DNA from: Siphonodentalium dalli
Lineage: Eukaryota > Mollusca > Scaphopoda > Gadilida > Siphonodentaliidae
Direction: 5' to 3'
DNA length: 64,000 nt
Assembly: GCA_032622095.1 (NCBI GenBank)
Contig: CP136066.1
Span: 3,121,784-3,185,783, forward strand
The position numbers and the translations under genes are program-made. Of the stretch, positions 24,540 to 36,500 are shown piece by piece. The notes beneath the pieces were generated by a model. It was given only the letters and a program-made list of their open reading frames with translations. It was not told the origin of the DNA and made no database searches. Within the stretch, counting starts at the first letter, position 1, and every line of letters starts with the position of its first letter.

Positions 24540-24837
24540 TTAAAATGTACAAAACATTATCATGATACATAGATACAAAGGTACATGTTGATCTTGTTTC
24601 AGGAATTCGATGCGGATATTAGTACTTCAGAGACACTTTAACCCTTCAATGAATGCAGCTTCATGAAGACCTACAGTTGACTTTGATTGACGTCACATTT
24701 CCATGAACACACTCGGAAATGCTAGGAACTATCGCGTCTGCTGTTGGCGATGTATGTACATTTCGGCTGGAATCACATGGCATTTAATTGCCATCGCGGG
24801 TTCCACGTACACTGACAATATATTCGGTTTGTATTGG

Positions 24838-24945
24838 TATTGATCAATACCCAATCTGATTCCCTTGGTTTTGATCAAAACCAAATCTGAATCCCTTGGT
24901 TTTGAGGACATGTTCAATACCATATATTGGTTTTGACTGATAGTC
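24838..24945. repeat. 'ggttttgatcaaaacc' motif copies, outlying site
   Basis: Several related phrases (tattgatcaatac, ggttttgatcaaaacc, tggttttga) sit together with accatatattgg. The same palindromic motif forms a tandem array at 32750-33135. Confidence 0.6.
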
Positions 24946-25430
24946 TTCAAGAGTTATCGTTACTGTTTCGTGTAACACATGGCCAGACTGGCAGTCGCCA
25001 TTTAATTTCGAAGCGACTGAAACACATTCTAGTGTTAAAATCACAGCAAATAACTTAGACTGGTTCAATGGGTGATCAAAGATATCTGTCCCGATGGCCG
25101 GACAATCTTATCTTCGGGAATCTTGACACGTATGTATCTACTAACTATTAATTATAGGGGGCTTTCAGTTTCGACTTCAACTTTACACGAAATCATCACA
25201 CGTATTTTGTATCAGCACACAAGCTCATATATGGGCACCAACACGATAGAGAACTGATAGAACATTTCAAACTCAACAAATAAGATTATGCCTTTGTCAA
25301 TGGACATAACAAATTTTCATCAAAAAGACTTCAAGTTGAAAAAGAAATTTCTCAGTATATTTGATAAACATTTGTCATGCTGTTTGAAATTGGTCATGTC
25401 CACACCAACTTATCAGGTTTAGAACTTTAG
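24946..25430. other. No gene seen
   Basis: No recognisable coding sequence or repeat. Confidence 0.4.
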
Positions 25431-26780
25431 GTCATGTATATGGAATGGCATGTAATTTTACATTTATTCCTTATTTACGCTTAAGCCTAAATCACTTACG
25501 CGTAAATTCAAATTATTTATGCTTAAATGCAATTGATTTATGCTTTAGCACAAAAGGATCATAATTTTCATATTTATGCTTATGTGCAAATAAGAAGTAA
25601 ATATTAAAACCATGTCCCATATTGTATGGGAGTTCGAATTCACATTTAATAGCCAATTACGCTTAAGCGTAATGCATTAAGCCATTATGCTTGAGCGTAA
25701 TTCAGATTTCCATTATGCTTTTCAAAGCAGAATCTATTACACTTAAGCGTAAAGCCATTACGCTTAATCGTAAAGCCATTACGCTTAAGCGTAATGTCGT
25801 TATATATATATATATGCTTAAGCGCAATGTCATTACGCTTAAGCGTAATTAATATTCCATATATATGTGAAAACTACCCTTAAGCTGAAATGGATGCAGC
25901 CAATTCCTGATGCTAGTAACTTTTCACAAATATCTAGCTTAGATGATATCATTATATGTAAGGTAATAATGCTATGAACATCTATTATGCTTAAGTGTAA
26001 TGGCAGTGCGCTTAAGTGTAATTTTCAATTTTCAGTGCTTTATGACTAATTGGATTCTCTCTATATTAAATTTATTTTGATCCCTGAATATGCTTAAGCA
26101 TAATTAGCTATTAAATGTGAATTTGGCCTCCCATACCAATATGGGTGAACCTCTTTGAAAATCAATCTTTATTTAGACCGATCTGTCTAAATTTGTTGGC
26201 CAATCAGTCTAAACAGATTGAATGTTGACAATTTGCCAATATATAAGACATAACATTTTCAAAAAAATCTTAAAGTTGAAAAAGGACATTTGACAGTTTA
26301 TTTGATAAAAAGTTGTCATTCCGTTTGAAAATTATCATGATTCATGGCAATTTATCAGGTATAGGTGAATAAGTGTATGGGAGGCCATCCACAAATTACT
26401 TACACTTTAGAAGCGAAAAATTATTGATCATATTTATGCTCAAGCGCAAATAAGGTACACATGTTAAAATCGCATCCCATATGGGTGAACCACCGAATGT
26501 TCTTTATTAGACCGATCGGTCTAAAAAGTCTAGACCAATCTGTCTAAATTCTTCCTGTCAGTACCTTCTCTGACACCGGTCTAACTAAATTGTAAGAGAA
26601 TGAACTCCCAAATGTAGGTCAGTAGGTGTGTCAGAGGAAAGCATTTTCACAGTTATTCCTTATTTGCGCAAAAGTGAAAATTATTTACTCTTGAGCACAA
26701 ATTATTTACGCTTGAGCACAAATTATTTACAAATGAGCACAAATCATTATCATTTATTCTTAAGCACAAATGGATCACCC
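25431..26780. repeat. Cluster of palindromic 'cgcttaagcg' and 'gaccgatcggtc' motifs
   Basis: More than twenty variants of acgcttaagcgtaa (also tgcttaagca, gcttaagtg) lie between 25480 and 26770. Agaccgatcggtct-type motifs occur at about 26175-26225 and 26508-26590. The phrase cccatatgggtgaacc precedes each block of the second motif. The pattern suggests a few tandem or nested copies of one compound element. The best-defined copy is listed separately at 25616-26145, and a diverged relative lies at 3.07-3.78 kb. Confidence 0.75.
25616..26145. mobile_element. Inverted-repeat element with cgcttaagcg-rich interior
   Basis: The left arm (cccatattgtatgggag, then aattcacatttaatagcca) is mirrored by the right arm (tagctattaaatgtgaattt, then ctcccataccaatatggg). 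Arms are about 60 bases with few mismatches and run straight into cgcttaagcg palindromes. No coding frame is present. A target duplication is not evident because the outermost bases are themselves palindromic. Confidence 0.75.
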
Positions 26781-28260
26781 ATACCTGTTTTTTAATATTT
26801 CATTAATTAATCATTTAATCAAAATGAAGATAATTATGTCACAACATAGACATAACAAAAATATGGGCTTACTAAGGCTAAGGGGTTACTTATACCACCC
26901 CCACCCACTGAATATTTATTGTTTTAAATATAATAACTTGATGGTAACATCAGCTGTATGATGCAATATATATATCAATATAACTGCATCGTCAATGAAT
27001 GGACCCGATATTTACGACCTATTTTAATCATGCAACGAATTGCAAAACAAAAAATATTACATGTATTCGTATTTTAGAATTATTGAAAATTATGAAATTA
27101 GCACATGCTGCAAGCCCACTGAGCTCACTTGTGTCTACTTAATGCCCACGGACGCAAACAGGTAAGGTCATATAGGCAGAAAATTACGGCATATAAACAG
27201 GTCTGGCAAATGTAAGAATACAGCGCCAATAGTTGTGTTCAGCTAACCTAGCTGTATTCAGCTATATATTATACTCTCACACCGGCTGTTTTTATTATAA
27301 TAAACTAGAAGCGCTAATTTGCTGCATCAAAATCAGGCTACCATATTCTCCGGCCACTCTCAACCAAATCAAAACCCTCACTTGTTTTCTAACTCGTTTA
27401 GCTGGGACAACTCGGTTGACGTTCACGCAACTAATTAATCATCTAGCTGTCTTTGAATCACGCGTCACGGCATAATGTCAGCACGCCCATATCTGAGTGG
27501 CTTTGGTAGTGATTAAACGTCACTCACACGATGCGAGCATTTTATTGGCTAACGTCACATCAAGTTACAATAAATGGTGTTATGTTCCAGACTTTCATCC
27601 CAGCTAGTTGGGATGACTCGCTGTTACGCAAGCCAAGCTGTTCCGCTAACCCAGTTGTCCCGGTTAGGCAGGATGGGACAACTCGGTTTGCCGAGTTGCC
27701 CCGGCTCATGTAATAGCACACCATTATTTGAGTGATAAAGAGTTCAAAGCACAGAGGACCGAGGCACCCGGTAGACCGGGTTGGGCCGGCTAAGTGCCAC
27801 CGCACACGCTGCGATTAAAATCGTAAGTGGGGAATATCGCAGGACGAAGCATCCAATGCCCATGCCCACGACAATATCGTAGCCAAATCGTAGCAATCAA
27901 GCGCTGTTTGATTTTACCAGGAAAATCGTGGCATGACCTTGACAATGTGCGCGATCGTAGCTGTCACATGACCACTGTAGCACTGATCATGTTGTAAATA
28001 CCACGAAAAGAAAACATTCAAAAATGGCGCAAAGTTTACAAACTTCTTGCACTTACAAAAATGAGGCCACATTGGTGGAGATGTGGTGCGACAGGGAGTG
28101 CAGGCCTATACCACATATCGGGCAAGGAGTAGAGGGCTGCCGCAATTGTTGAAATTATGTTGAGTTGACATTGAAATCACACCAAATTTTATTGTAATAT
28201 TGTAATCGACCCACTCTACCCGCTGTCAGTTCATAATCCAGCTAATCCACATTACTTCAT
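26781..28260. other. No gene seen; GC-richer stretch with a hairpin
   Basis: Mostly unassigned. At 27390-27790 the sequence is GC-richer and repeats words like gggacaactcgg three times. At 27675-27702 gggacaactcgg and ccgagttgcccc form a strong stem around a four-base loop. I do not recognise an RNA family, and a decayed transposable element is the likeliest source. Confidence 0.4.
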
Positions 28261-29045
28261 GATTGGGAAATCATCAGACAAAAATAATGTAATTGTTCTT
28301 GCAAAGACTTGATATTTCTCTTGGTGGGGGGGGGGGGGGGTGTTTTCAGGGCATGTATGCCGGGGTGGGTGTGTTGTCGATGGGACCAAAAAATAATTTC
28401 CGCAACTCAAAATTGTTTTCCTGCATGTTTTTTGACTGTTTTTGCAATGAGTTTGGCTTAAAGGTACTCAATCCGATCAGACATTCCTAAATTACTATTT
28501 CTTTGGCTTCGGGGTTATTAAGTAGTTTAAACAGAAAACCCGAGCGGTAATAATTTACTATATCTATATCTGATCACGCTGAGCTTTGACATGTAGGTTC
28601 CTTGACTCGATTCAAATATGTTTTAACCCCGAAGCCAAAGAAATACTAATTTAGGAGCGTCTGATCGGATTGAGTATCTTTAAACACATTAGAAGAAGAG
28701 AAATAATGTAATTCTAACTGCTAAACTGGCTGAAGGCAGTTATCGTGTTGTATTTTGTTGCAAATTTTGAAATCCAAGATGGCCGCTGGCAGCCATGTTA
28801 TTTTTAGCCGATTGAACCCAAAATGACACATTCCTATTTACATGGATAGGATCCATGAATGCACAGAAATTCATATACAGCTGTTTACAGTGAATTCCCT
28901 CTCCACCCCACCCTCGCAAATCTCTGTTTTAGTGATAAAAGGGGGGTTGGGTGTCCAAATATGGTCGAAAAAACTGCCGAAAACAGAAAAACAATTTGGA
29001 TGTGGGGGTGAGTGAGTCCCAACTAGGGTCGAAAAGTAAAAATCA
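28261..29045 (-). mobile_element. Dispersed G-run repeat, copy A (interrupted)
   Basis: Homologous in reverse orientation to 45462-46012. Shared landmarks are the G run at 28326-28340, tgcaatgagtt, gaaataatgtaattctaac, a gccgctggcagccatg stretch, tacagctgtttacagtgaat, aatctctgttttagtg and gtcgaaaaaactgccga. Relative to the other copy it carries a 218-bp insertion (28462-28679, listed separately). Short ORFs over it are not conserved between copies, so I regard it as a non-coding mobile element or a fragment of one. Confidence 0.82.
28462..28679. mobile_element. 218-bp TTAA-flanked MITE nested in the G-run repeat
   Basis: Inverted ends aggtactcaatccgatcaga and tctgatcggattgagtatct extend inward for about 57 bases (including tttctttggcttcggggtt and its mirror). 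TTAA lies on both sides (28458-28461 and 28680-28683). The homologous uninterrupted repeat at 45.86 kb reads ggcttcaaaac on the complementary strand where this copy has ggcTTAA[insert]TTAAacac. That shows the pre-insertion site. The features fit a piggyBac-type non-autonomous element. Confidence 0.92.
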
Positions 29046-29596
29046 GCACACGCATTCTCTCTTGACCAAAATATGGTAATACAGACCAAATAAGGAATTT
29101 ACTATGATAGTATTGTGAGTTGTAAGTTGTAGATGTACCAAACACAAATCTAAATATAAGGAAACGATGCATTATCGTGACTCTGCTTATAAACAATTCA
29201 CTGCTCTTTTTGCTCGACTTGCATTTTCTCTGACACAAAGCGTGTTTTGTGAATAATAACACATTCATATAATAATTATGCTATACTATATAATAGTATC
29301 TTCTTGAGGAAATTATCATAATTTGATAAATGTTATTTCTAAAGTATAACCTAAATCAAGGCCGCCCGCCCCGAAGTCATGAAGAATGTGATTACTCACA
29401 CCCCCACCACCCATGATGGGTATTTCACCTGTCATCAAACCATGCTACATGTATGACATGCCTGCAATAATGTTTTCTTTGTTTGAAATACTATGTGTCG
29501 TGGCCAGTACATTGAAAAGATTTATATCCAGAACAATATGTGATATTTTAAGTAAATCTATAGATGTACATGTCATTTCATATACTAGTGCATGTC
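29046..29596. other. No gene seen
   Basis: AT-rich. No repeat or coding sequence recognised. Confidence 0.4.
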
Positions 29597-29822
29597 CAAG
29601 CCTTGAAATGGAGTGTGCCTGTCATTCGCAGAATGAGGTCCCCAGAGGGTGAATTTATTGATGGTACCCCGCACAGTGGGCTAGTATCACCAAATACGCC
29701 CTCTGGAGAGGTTCACAGAGGGTGAATTTGGTGATGCTAGCCCACTATGTGGGGTACCATAACTAAATTCTTTCTCTGGTGATCTCATTCTGCAAATGAC
29801 AGACACACTATTTCAAGGCTTG
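29597..29822. mobile_element. 226-bp near-perfect long palindrome
   Basis: caagccttgaaat at 29597 is mirrored by atttcaaggcttg ending at 29822. Complementarity continues through gcagaatgag/ctcattctgc, ggtacccc/ggggtacc and cagtgggcta/tagcccact to a central region near 29710 (cgccctctggagagg). It would fold into one long hairpin. A MITE without a clear target duplication is likely. Confidence 0.88.
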
Positions 29823-29989
29823 TTGGTATCATTTTATAAGACCTGTATGTTATATTTTATAGAGGATGGTCAGCTAGAAGTCTTGCTGTGGAAGTAAATT
29901 GACTGGAAGACATACACTGGACCAAAGTTGTAACTTGGATGTATTCAATTTACAACTGTAAGTTTTTATATAAATACGCATCACTTAGA

Positions 29990-30340
29990 AGATGTATAAT
30001 CTGATTTGACGCCCCCTAAATTACTATTTCTTCAGCTTCGGGTCTAAATAATATTTTATTTGAGTTGAGGATCCTATCCCTCAAAGCTCTGAGTTATCAA
30101 ATCTGTTAATTTTATCCACCTCGATTATTTGTCAGCCTACCAAACATTCCACTGACTTCTTCTAGAAATATGCAGATATACAAGATATTGAGAGGTCTCG
30201 CAAGGTCATCGCAAATCAATTTCGGAAGATAACATGATGAAAAGTAATGTTGGATGACTATTGGCTTTCGGTGTAAATTTCCGTTGTTGTTCATGTTGTA
30301 ACTGGATGATCCGGGGACAATCAGATCAGATTGTGCACCT
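29990..30340. mobile_element. Possible diverged relative of the 28462 MITE
   Basis: The left end agatgtataatctgat and right end atcagattgtgcacct are inverted. The inner text cctaaattactatttcttca matches the interior of the 28462 MITE apart from two bases. TTAG precedes the left end and TTAA follows the right end. The rest is too diverged to align by eye, so the call rests on the ends and one internal word. Confidence 0.5.
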
Positions 30341-30344
30341 TTAA

Positions 30345-32157
30345 CAAAAAGCCTTATGTTGTATGTTTGTTGCATTTATGTCTAAATTCCCTACCTATGG
30401 AAAAGAGTCCTAACAAATAATGTCTAGCAGATTGTGTACTTCTAAGTGTCATGGTATGGAATAAGACTAAATAAAATAATACCTGTGAAGGGTAACTGGA
30501 GATTAAAAAAAACAGGGGCAATTGGGGGGGGGGGGGAGTGAATAATCACCGCATTTTGCATTCACAGAATACTGATGACACTATATAAACCATAGCCATG
30601 ATAACCTTATAAATGGCCTGGTAAATATCCAATAACCTGATGTGCTTTTAAAGACAAATTAAAGTGATTTGAAACAATCCAGTGAGGTGTTCCCGGACCT
30701 GCTGATGGAATAATAAACAATCAAAATAAGTTATCCAAATAGTCAGAAAACAACATCATTGTTATAAACAAATTAAACTCAGTGACTAGTATAATAGTAT
30801 TGGGACAATCATTTCAGTAATATTTATACTCAATAAGGTGCCCTGAATAAAGTAGTAAATGTTTACATTTGTGCGTGGTTCAACCGTTGTATTCTCTGAA
30901 ATGCTACAGTGGATATGGCTGGAATTTTAGTGCTTAATCTCAGGTGTTTGCTACATAATTCCAGTGGGGATAGTGTTTGGATACTAACTGATTGTTTATA
31001 TGCACCCATATATGCCTGTTTATAAAAGGGGATGTATTATGCTTCATGTCTGTCTGTTAGTTCGCTTTTGGCTTCCAGATGTCAGATGGTAACTTTAGAT
31101 AGTCTCAACTGAGTTGAATGAAATTTGTAATGTGTGTGTTTTAATGTACAAAATACAGGTCCAGTTTGAGTTTTGGTTCAGCACGTCAATTTCACCAGAG
31201 TTAAAGGCCTTTTGTTGGAATTGTCATGGGCATATTTTGCCATGCCCTAACAATGCTTTTAGTATTCAATGAAATAAGTCTGCAATCTATGTCTTTAAAT
31301 CTGACTTTTCCTAAACATAGTATTTTATGCATTTCTTTTCAGAGTATGTTCGTTCACTGGCATTGGAAACCTTAGTATCAGAATGTGCACAGCATACAGA
31401 GGAGGCATGTGTGTTATTTGTGCAGATACAATATGTTATTCGTCAACTTTTCATTCATAAATATTGCACCACAATATTCAAGTGTGGTGCAGCCTGTGGG
31501 AAGTTAGTAACATGCTATAATGTCAAGTGCTGCTATATTCATCAGATGCCAATATAAAGGAGTTTGCTGATCTTTAAATTTCTACTGCATGACAGGTGTA
31601 AAACAGATGAGCTGTCATTCTTGGGAATGTTCAATATAAGAAGGGTGTGATGAACTATATATTAAGTGTTACTTCATTGCAATTGTTGCGATGGTGAGTT
31701 GTGCACGTGCACAGACATCAGGAATATACACTGCTGAGGAAGAATGGCTTGGATGACAATTATTCCTCCTGGATATGTTTGAATTAAAGTTTAATTTCCA
31801 AAATGTCACTGTGTCCTCATTGATGTTTATCTTAAAACTTCATTCAACATTGATGCAACCAATTATGTCATTTGGACAATTTACTTCATCTTCGACTCTT
31901 AATTTTGGTTGCTTATGATATGCTGCATGAATGGGGTGGCCCTCACATGTGCAGGCAAATTACATGCCTCAATTTAAGGTTACTGATAGCACTTAAATGG
32001 TAGAATAGTCCTAAGAGGTTTGTGATTTCAGGAAATTTTACATGTAATTTGCCACATCTTGCAGCATCTTGTGGAATTTAGTTCTATGCCAGCATGCACA
32101 CTTGAAAAATTAATCACAAAATTATGTGAGAAACACTTGACTGTTTGCGTACCAACT
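30345..32157. other. No gene seen; one G run
   Basis: Contains a G run at 30524-30536. The frame 31327-31557 (76 codons) starts in AT-rich sequence and shows no recognised domain. About 30990-31230 has wording reminiscent of common invertebrate dispersed repeats (ctgtctgttag), but I cannot name one. Confidence 0.4.
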
Positions 32158-32282
32158 GTTTCTATCATAATAATTTCAGGACTGTGTAAACAGTAAATAA
32201 GTGATAACCATAAACAAAATAATTACATAGTCACCGTTTATTTTCTGTTTACTTGGCAACCAACATTATTATGATAGAAACC
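32158..32282. repeat. ~125-bp imperfect inverted repeat
   Basis: gtttctatcataataat at the left is mirrored by attattatgatagaaac at the right. Inner arms containing aaacagtaaataa match with mismatches. Probably an old short foldback element. Confidence 0.7.
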
Positions 32283-32522
32283 ATCAAAAATAATGGGTTT
32301 TCGTATAATTTAAGATTTGACCAATTGGCAAAAAGAACCATATACATGTACATGTATGTTTGTGGGAGGGTATGAAAGCCATAATATAGAAATTTGATAG
32401 CCTAGCTGTAGTATGCAAGTGATCAGCTGAATTTTTGTTCTCGAAATGGAATCTGGTGGCATCTGTTTCAGACTGTCTAAAGTCTTTTTCTAATTAGCCC
32501 TTTAATATATCAATGGATTGGC

Positions 32523-32579
32523 AATTATAATGAAAATAAATTTATGACTTGAGTCATAAATTAAAATTCATTATAATTT
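32523..32579. repeat. 57-bp hairpin
   Basis: aattataatgaa and ttcattataatt bracket an AT-rich palindrome centred on atgacttgagtcat. It is nearly perfectly self-complementary. No neighbouring gene suggests a function. Confidence 0.75.
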
Positions 32580-32749
32580 TACATGTCAAACTTGGAAAAC
32601 CAAATTCATTCATGTGTTGCATATATTTTGTTGACTATGGATATGGTACAATAAATGGGTGGATTTAGTGTACAGTACCCTTAAAGGTTGCATAAGTATG
32701 TTGTATGGCACATTTATCAATAAATTGTGCAAAAAAGGAATTTTTTGTC

Positions 32750-33135
32750 AAAACCAAAATTGGTTTCATATATAAAACCTGTTTGAGTTTTGATCAAAAC
32801 CAGTTGGCGCTTGGTATTTGGCTTTGATCAAAACCTAATTTGGTAACATATATGGGACAAAAGCTCAATACCAATTTTGGTTTTGATCAAAACCAGTTGG
32901 CGCTTGGTATTTGGTTTTGATCAAAACCTAATGGTTACATATATGGGACAAAAGTTCAAAACCAATTTTGGTTTTGATCGAAACCAAATATTCATGCAAT
33001 TTGCTTTTGATCAAAACCAATTTTGGTTTTGATCAAAACCAGTTGGCGCTTGGTATTTGGTTTTGATCAAAACCTAATTTGGTTACATATATGGGACAAA
33101 GTTCAAAACCAAATTTGGTATTTTAAAAAACCAAA
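32750..33135. repeat. Tandem array built on palindrome 'ggttttgatcaaaacc'
   Basis: About three units of roughly 110-130 bp each contain ttttgatcaaaaccagttgg, cgcttggtatttggttttga and acatatatgggacaaa. The palindrome occurs about nine times, with occasional single-base changes. The same motif occurs at 24838-24945. Confidence 0.88.
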
Positions 33136-33570
33136 ACGTTTAAGAGTGTATGACCACCTCGGATACGACTGGGATACCATCTGTGTCTAAGACTTATTGC
33201 CGTCACTGGTTCCACGTATATACACTTCGGATGCGACTGGAATATTTTGGTCAGTCTATGTTTGACTCTGACTGCCGTCAAATGTTCCATTCATATACAG
33301 TTCGGATACGGTTTGAACAAACACGTCGCATACGTTTGTCGCTGATTGTCCTCTCTGGATACGTCACTAACATTTGTAAAATCCTGGAGCACACGGCCTA
33401 TGATTGTGTCTGATTGACGTGGCGACAGATGTAATTGTACAGGATATCAGAGCCCCCATCACGGTTGTCAATTTCATCTCGTTACGCGCAGATTTTGTGA
33501 AGACGTCTCCAGTGTTGCAATCTATTTGTCAATTAGGTAGACAAGTTGACATGCTGACACCAACATGTAG
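33136..33570. other. No gene seen; weak ~105-bp duplication
   Basis: Segments near 33158 and 33225 share tcggatacgactgg-like and ttccacgtatatacacttcg-like text, so a short old duplication is likely. The 87-codon plus frame across it (33150-33413) has no recognised domain. Confidence 0.4.
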
Positions 33571-36500
33571 CGGATAGCTCTGTTATTAATACATCTTAAT
33601 ATAGACCTGATTGTGTACTGCTCTTTTATGAATACATCTTAATATAGACCAGATTGTGTATAGCTCTGTTATTAATACATTTTAATATAGACCTGATTGT
33701 GTACTGCTATTTTATTAATACATCTTAATATAGACCAGATTGTGTATTGCTCTGTTATTAATGCATCTTAATATAGACCTGATTGTGTATAGCTCTGTTA
33801 TTAATGCATCTTAATATAGACCAGATTGTGTATAGCTCTGTTATTAATACATCTTAATATAGACCTGATTGTGGATAGCTCTGTTATTAATACATCTTAA
33901 TATAAACCTGATTGTGTAATGCTCTGTTATTAATACATCTTAATATAGACCCGATTGTGTATATCTCTGTTATTAATACATCTTAATATAGACATGATTG
34001 TGTATAGCTCTGTTATTAATACATTTTAATATAAACCTGATTGTGGATAGCTCTGTTATTAATACATCTTAATATAGACCTGATTGTTGAGAGCTCTGTT
34101 ATTAATACATATTAATATAAACCTGATTGTGGATAGCTCTGTTATTAATACATCTTAATATAGACCTGATTGTTGAGAGCTCAGTTATTAATACATCTTA
34201 ATATAAACCTGATTGTGGATAGCTCTGTTATTAATACATCTTAATATAAACCCGATTGTGGATAGCTCTGTTATTAATACATCTTAATATAGACCTGATT
34301 GTGGAGAGCTCTGTTATTAATACATCTTAATATAGACCTGATTGTGGATAGCTCTGTTATTAACACATCTTAATATAGACCTGATTTTGTATAGCTCTGT
34401 TATTAATACATCTTAATATAGACCTGATTGTGTATAGCTCTGTTATTAATACATCTTAATATATACCTGATTGTGTATAGCTCTGTTATTAATACATCTT
34501 AATATAGACCTGATTGTGTATAGCTCTGTTATTAATACATCTTAATATAGACCTGATTGTGTATAGCTCTGTTATTAATACATCTTAATATAGACCTGAT
34601 TGTGTATAGCTCTGTTATTAATACATCTTAATATAGACCTGATTGTGGAGAACTCTGTTATTAATACATCTAAATATATACCTGATTGTGGATAGCTCTG
34701 TTATTAATACATCTTAATATAAACCTGATTGTGTATATCTCTGTAATTAATACATATTATTATAAACCTGATGGTGGATAGCTCTGTTATTAATACATCT
34801 TAATATAAACCTGATTGTGGATAGCTCTGTTATTAATACGTCTTAATATAAACCTGATTGTGTATAGCTCTGTTATTAATACATCTTAATATAGACCTGA
34901 TTGTGTATAGCTCTGTTATTAATACATCTTAATATAGACCTGATTGTGGAGAACTCTGTTATTAATACATCTAAATATATACCTGATTGTGGATAGCTCT
35001 GTTATTAATACATCTTAATATAGACCTGATTGTGTATATCTCTGTAATTAATACATATTATTATAAACCTGATGGTGGATAGCTCTGTTATTAATACATC
35101 TTAATATAGACCCGATTGTGTATAGCTCTGTTTTTAATACATCTAAATATATACCTGATTGTGGATAGCTCTGTTATTAATACATCTTAATATAGACCTG
35201 ATTGTGTATATCTCTGTAATTAATACATATTATTATAAACCTGATGGTGGATAGCTCTGTTATTAATACATCTTAATATAGACCTGATTGTGGATAGCTC
35301 TGTTATTAATACATCTTAATATAGACCTGATTTTGTATAGCTCTGTTATTAATACATCTTAATATAGACCTGATTGTGTATAGCTCTGTTATTAATACAT
35401 CTTAATATAGACATGATTGTGTATTGCTCTGTTATTAGTACATATTAATATAAACCTGATTGTGTACTGCTCTGTTATTAATACATCTTAATATAGACCT
35501 GATTGTGTATAGCTATGTTATAAATACATCTTAATATAAACCTGATTGTGTATAGCTCTGTTATTAATACATCTTACTATAGACCTGATTGTGTACTACT
35601 CAGTTATTAATACATCTTAATATAGAACTGATTGTGGGTAGCTCTGGTATTAATGCATCTTAATATATACCTGATTGTGTATAGCTCTGTTATTAATACA
35701 TCTTAATATAGACCTAATTGTGGATAGCTGTGTTATTAATACATCTTAATATAGACCTGACTGTGTATAGCTCTGTTATTAATGCATCTTAATATAGACC
35801 TGATTGTGTATAGCTCTGTTATTAATGCATCTTAATATAGACCAGATTGTGTATAGCTCTGATATTAATACATCTTAATATAGACCTGATAGTGGATAGC
35901 TCTGTTATTAATACATCTTAATATAAACCTGATTGTGTAATGCTCTGTTATTAATACATCTTAATATAGACCCGATTGTGTATAGCTCTGTTATTAATAC
36001 ATCTTAATATAGACCTGATTGTGTATAGCTCTGTTATTAATACATATTAATATAAACCTGATTGTGGATAGCTCTGTTATTAATACATCTTAATATAGAC
36101 CTGATTGTTGAGAGCTCTGTTATTAATACATATTAATATAAACCTGATTGTGGATAGCTCTGTTATTAATACATCTTAATATAGACCTGATTGTTGAGAG
36201 CTCAGTTATTAATACATCTTAATATAAACCTGATTGTGGATAGCTCTGTTATTAATACATCTTAATATAGACCTGATTTTGTATAGATCTGTTATTAATA
36301 CATCTTAATATAGACCTGATTGTGTATAGCTCTGTTATTAATACATCTTAATATAGACCTGATTGTGGAGAGCTCTGTTATTAATACATCTTAATATAGA
36401 CCTGATTGTGTATAGCTCTGTTATTAATACATCTTAATATAGACCTGAGTGTGTATATATCTGTTATTAATACATCTTAATATAGACCTGATTGTGTATA

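Noticed and set aside
28871-29089. Minus ORF over the G-run repeat (and matching ones at 45.3-45.7 kb)
   Set aside because: The frames are not conserved between the two repeat copies, and the Gly/Pro-rich parts come from homopolymer runs.
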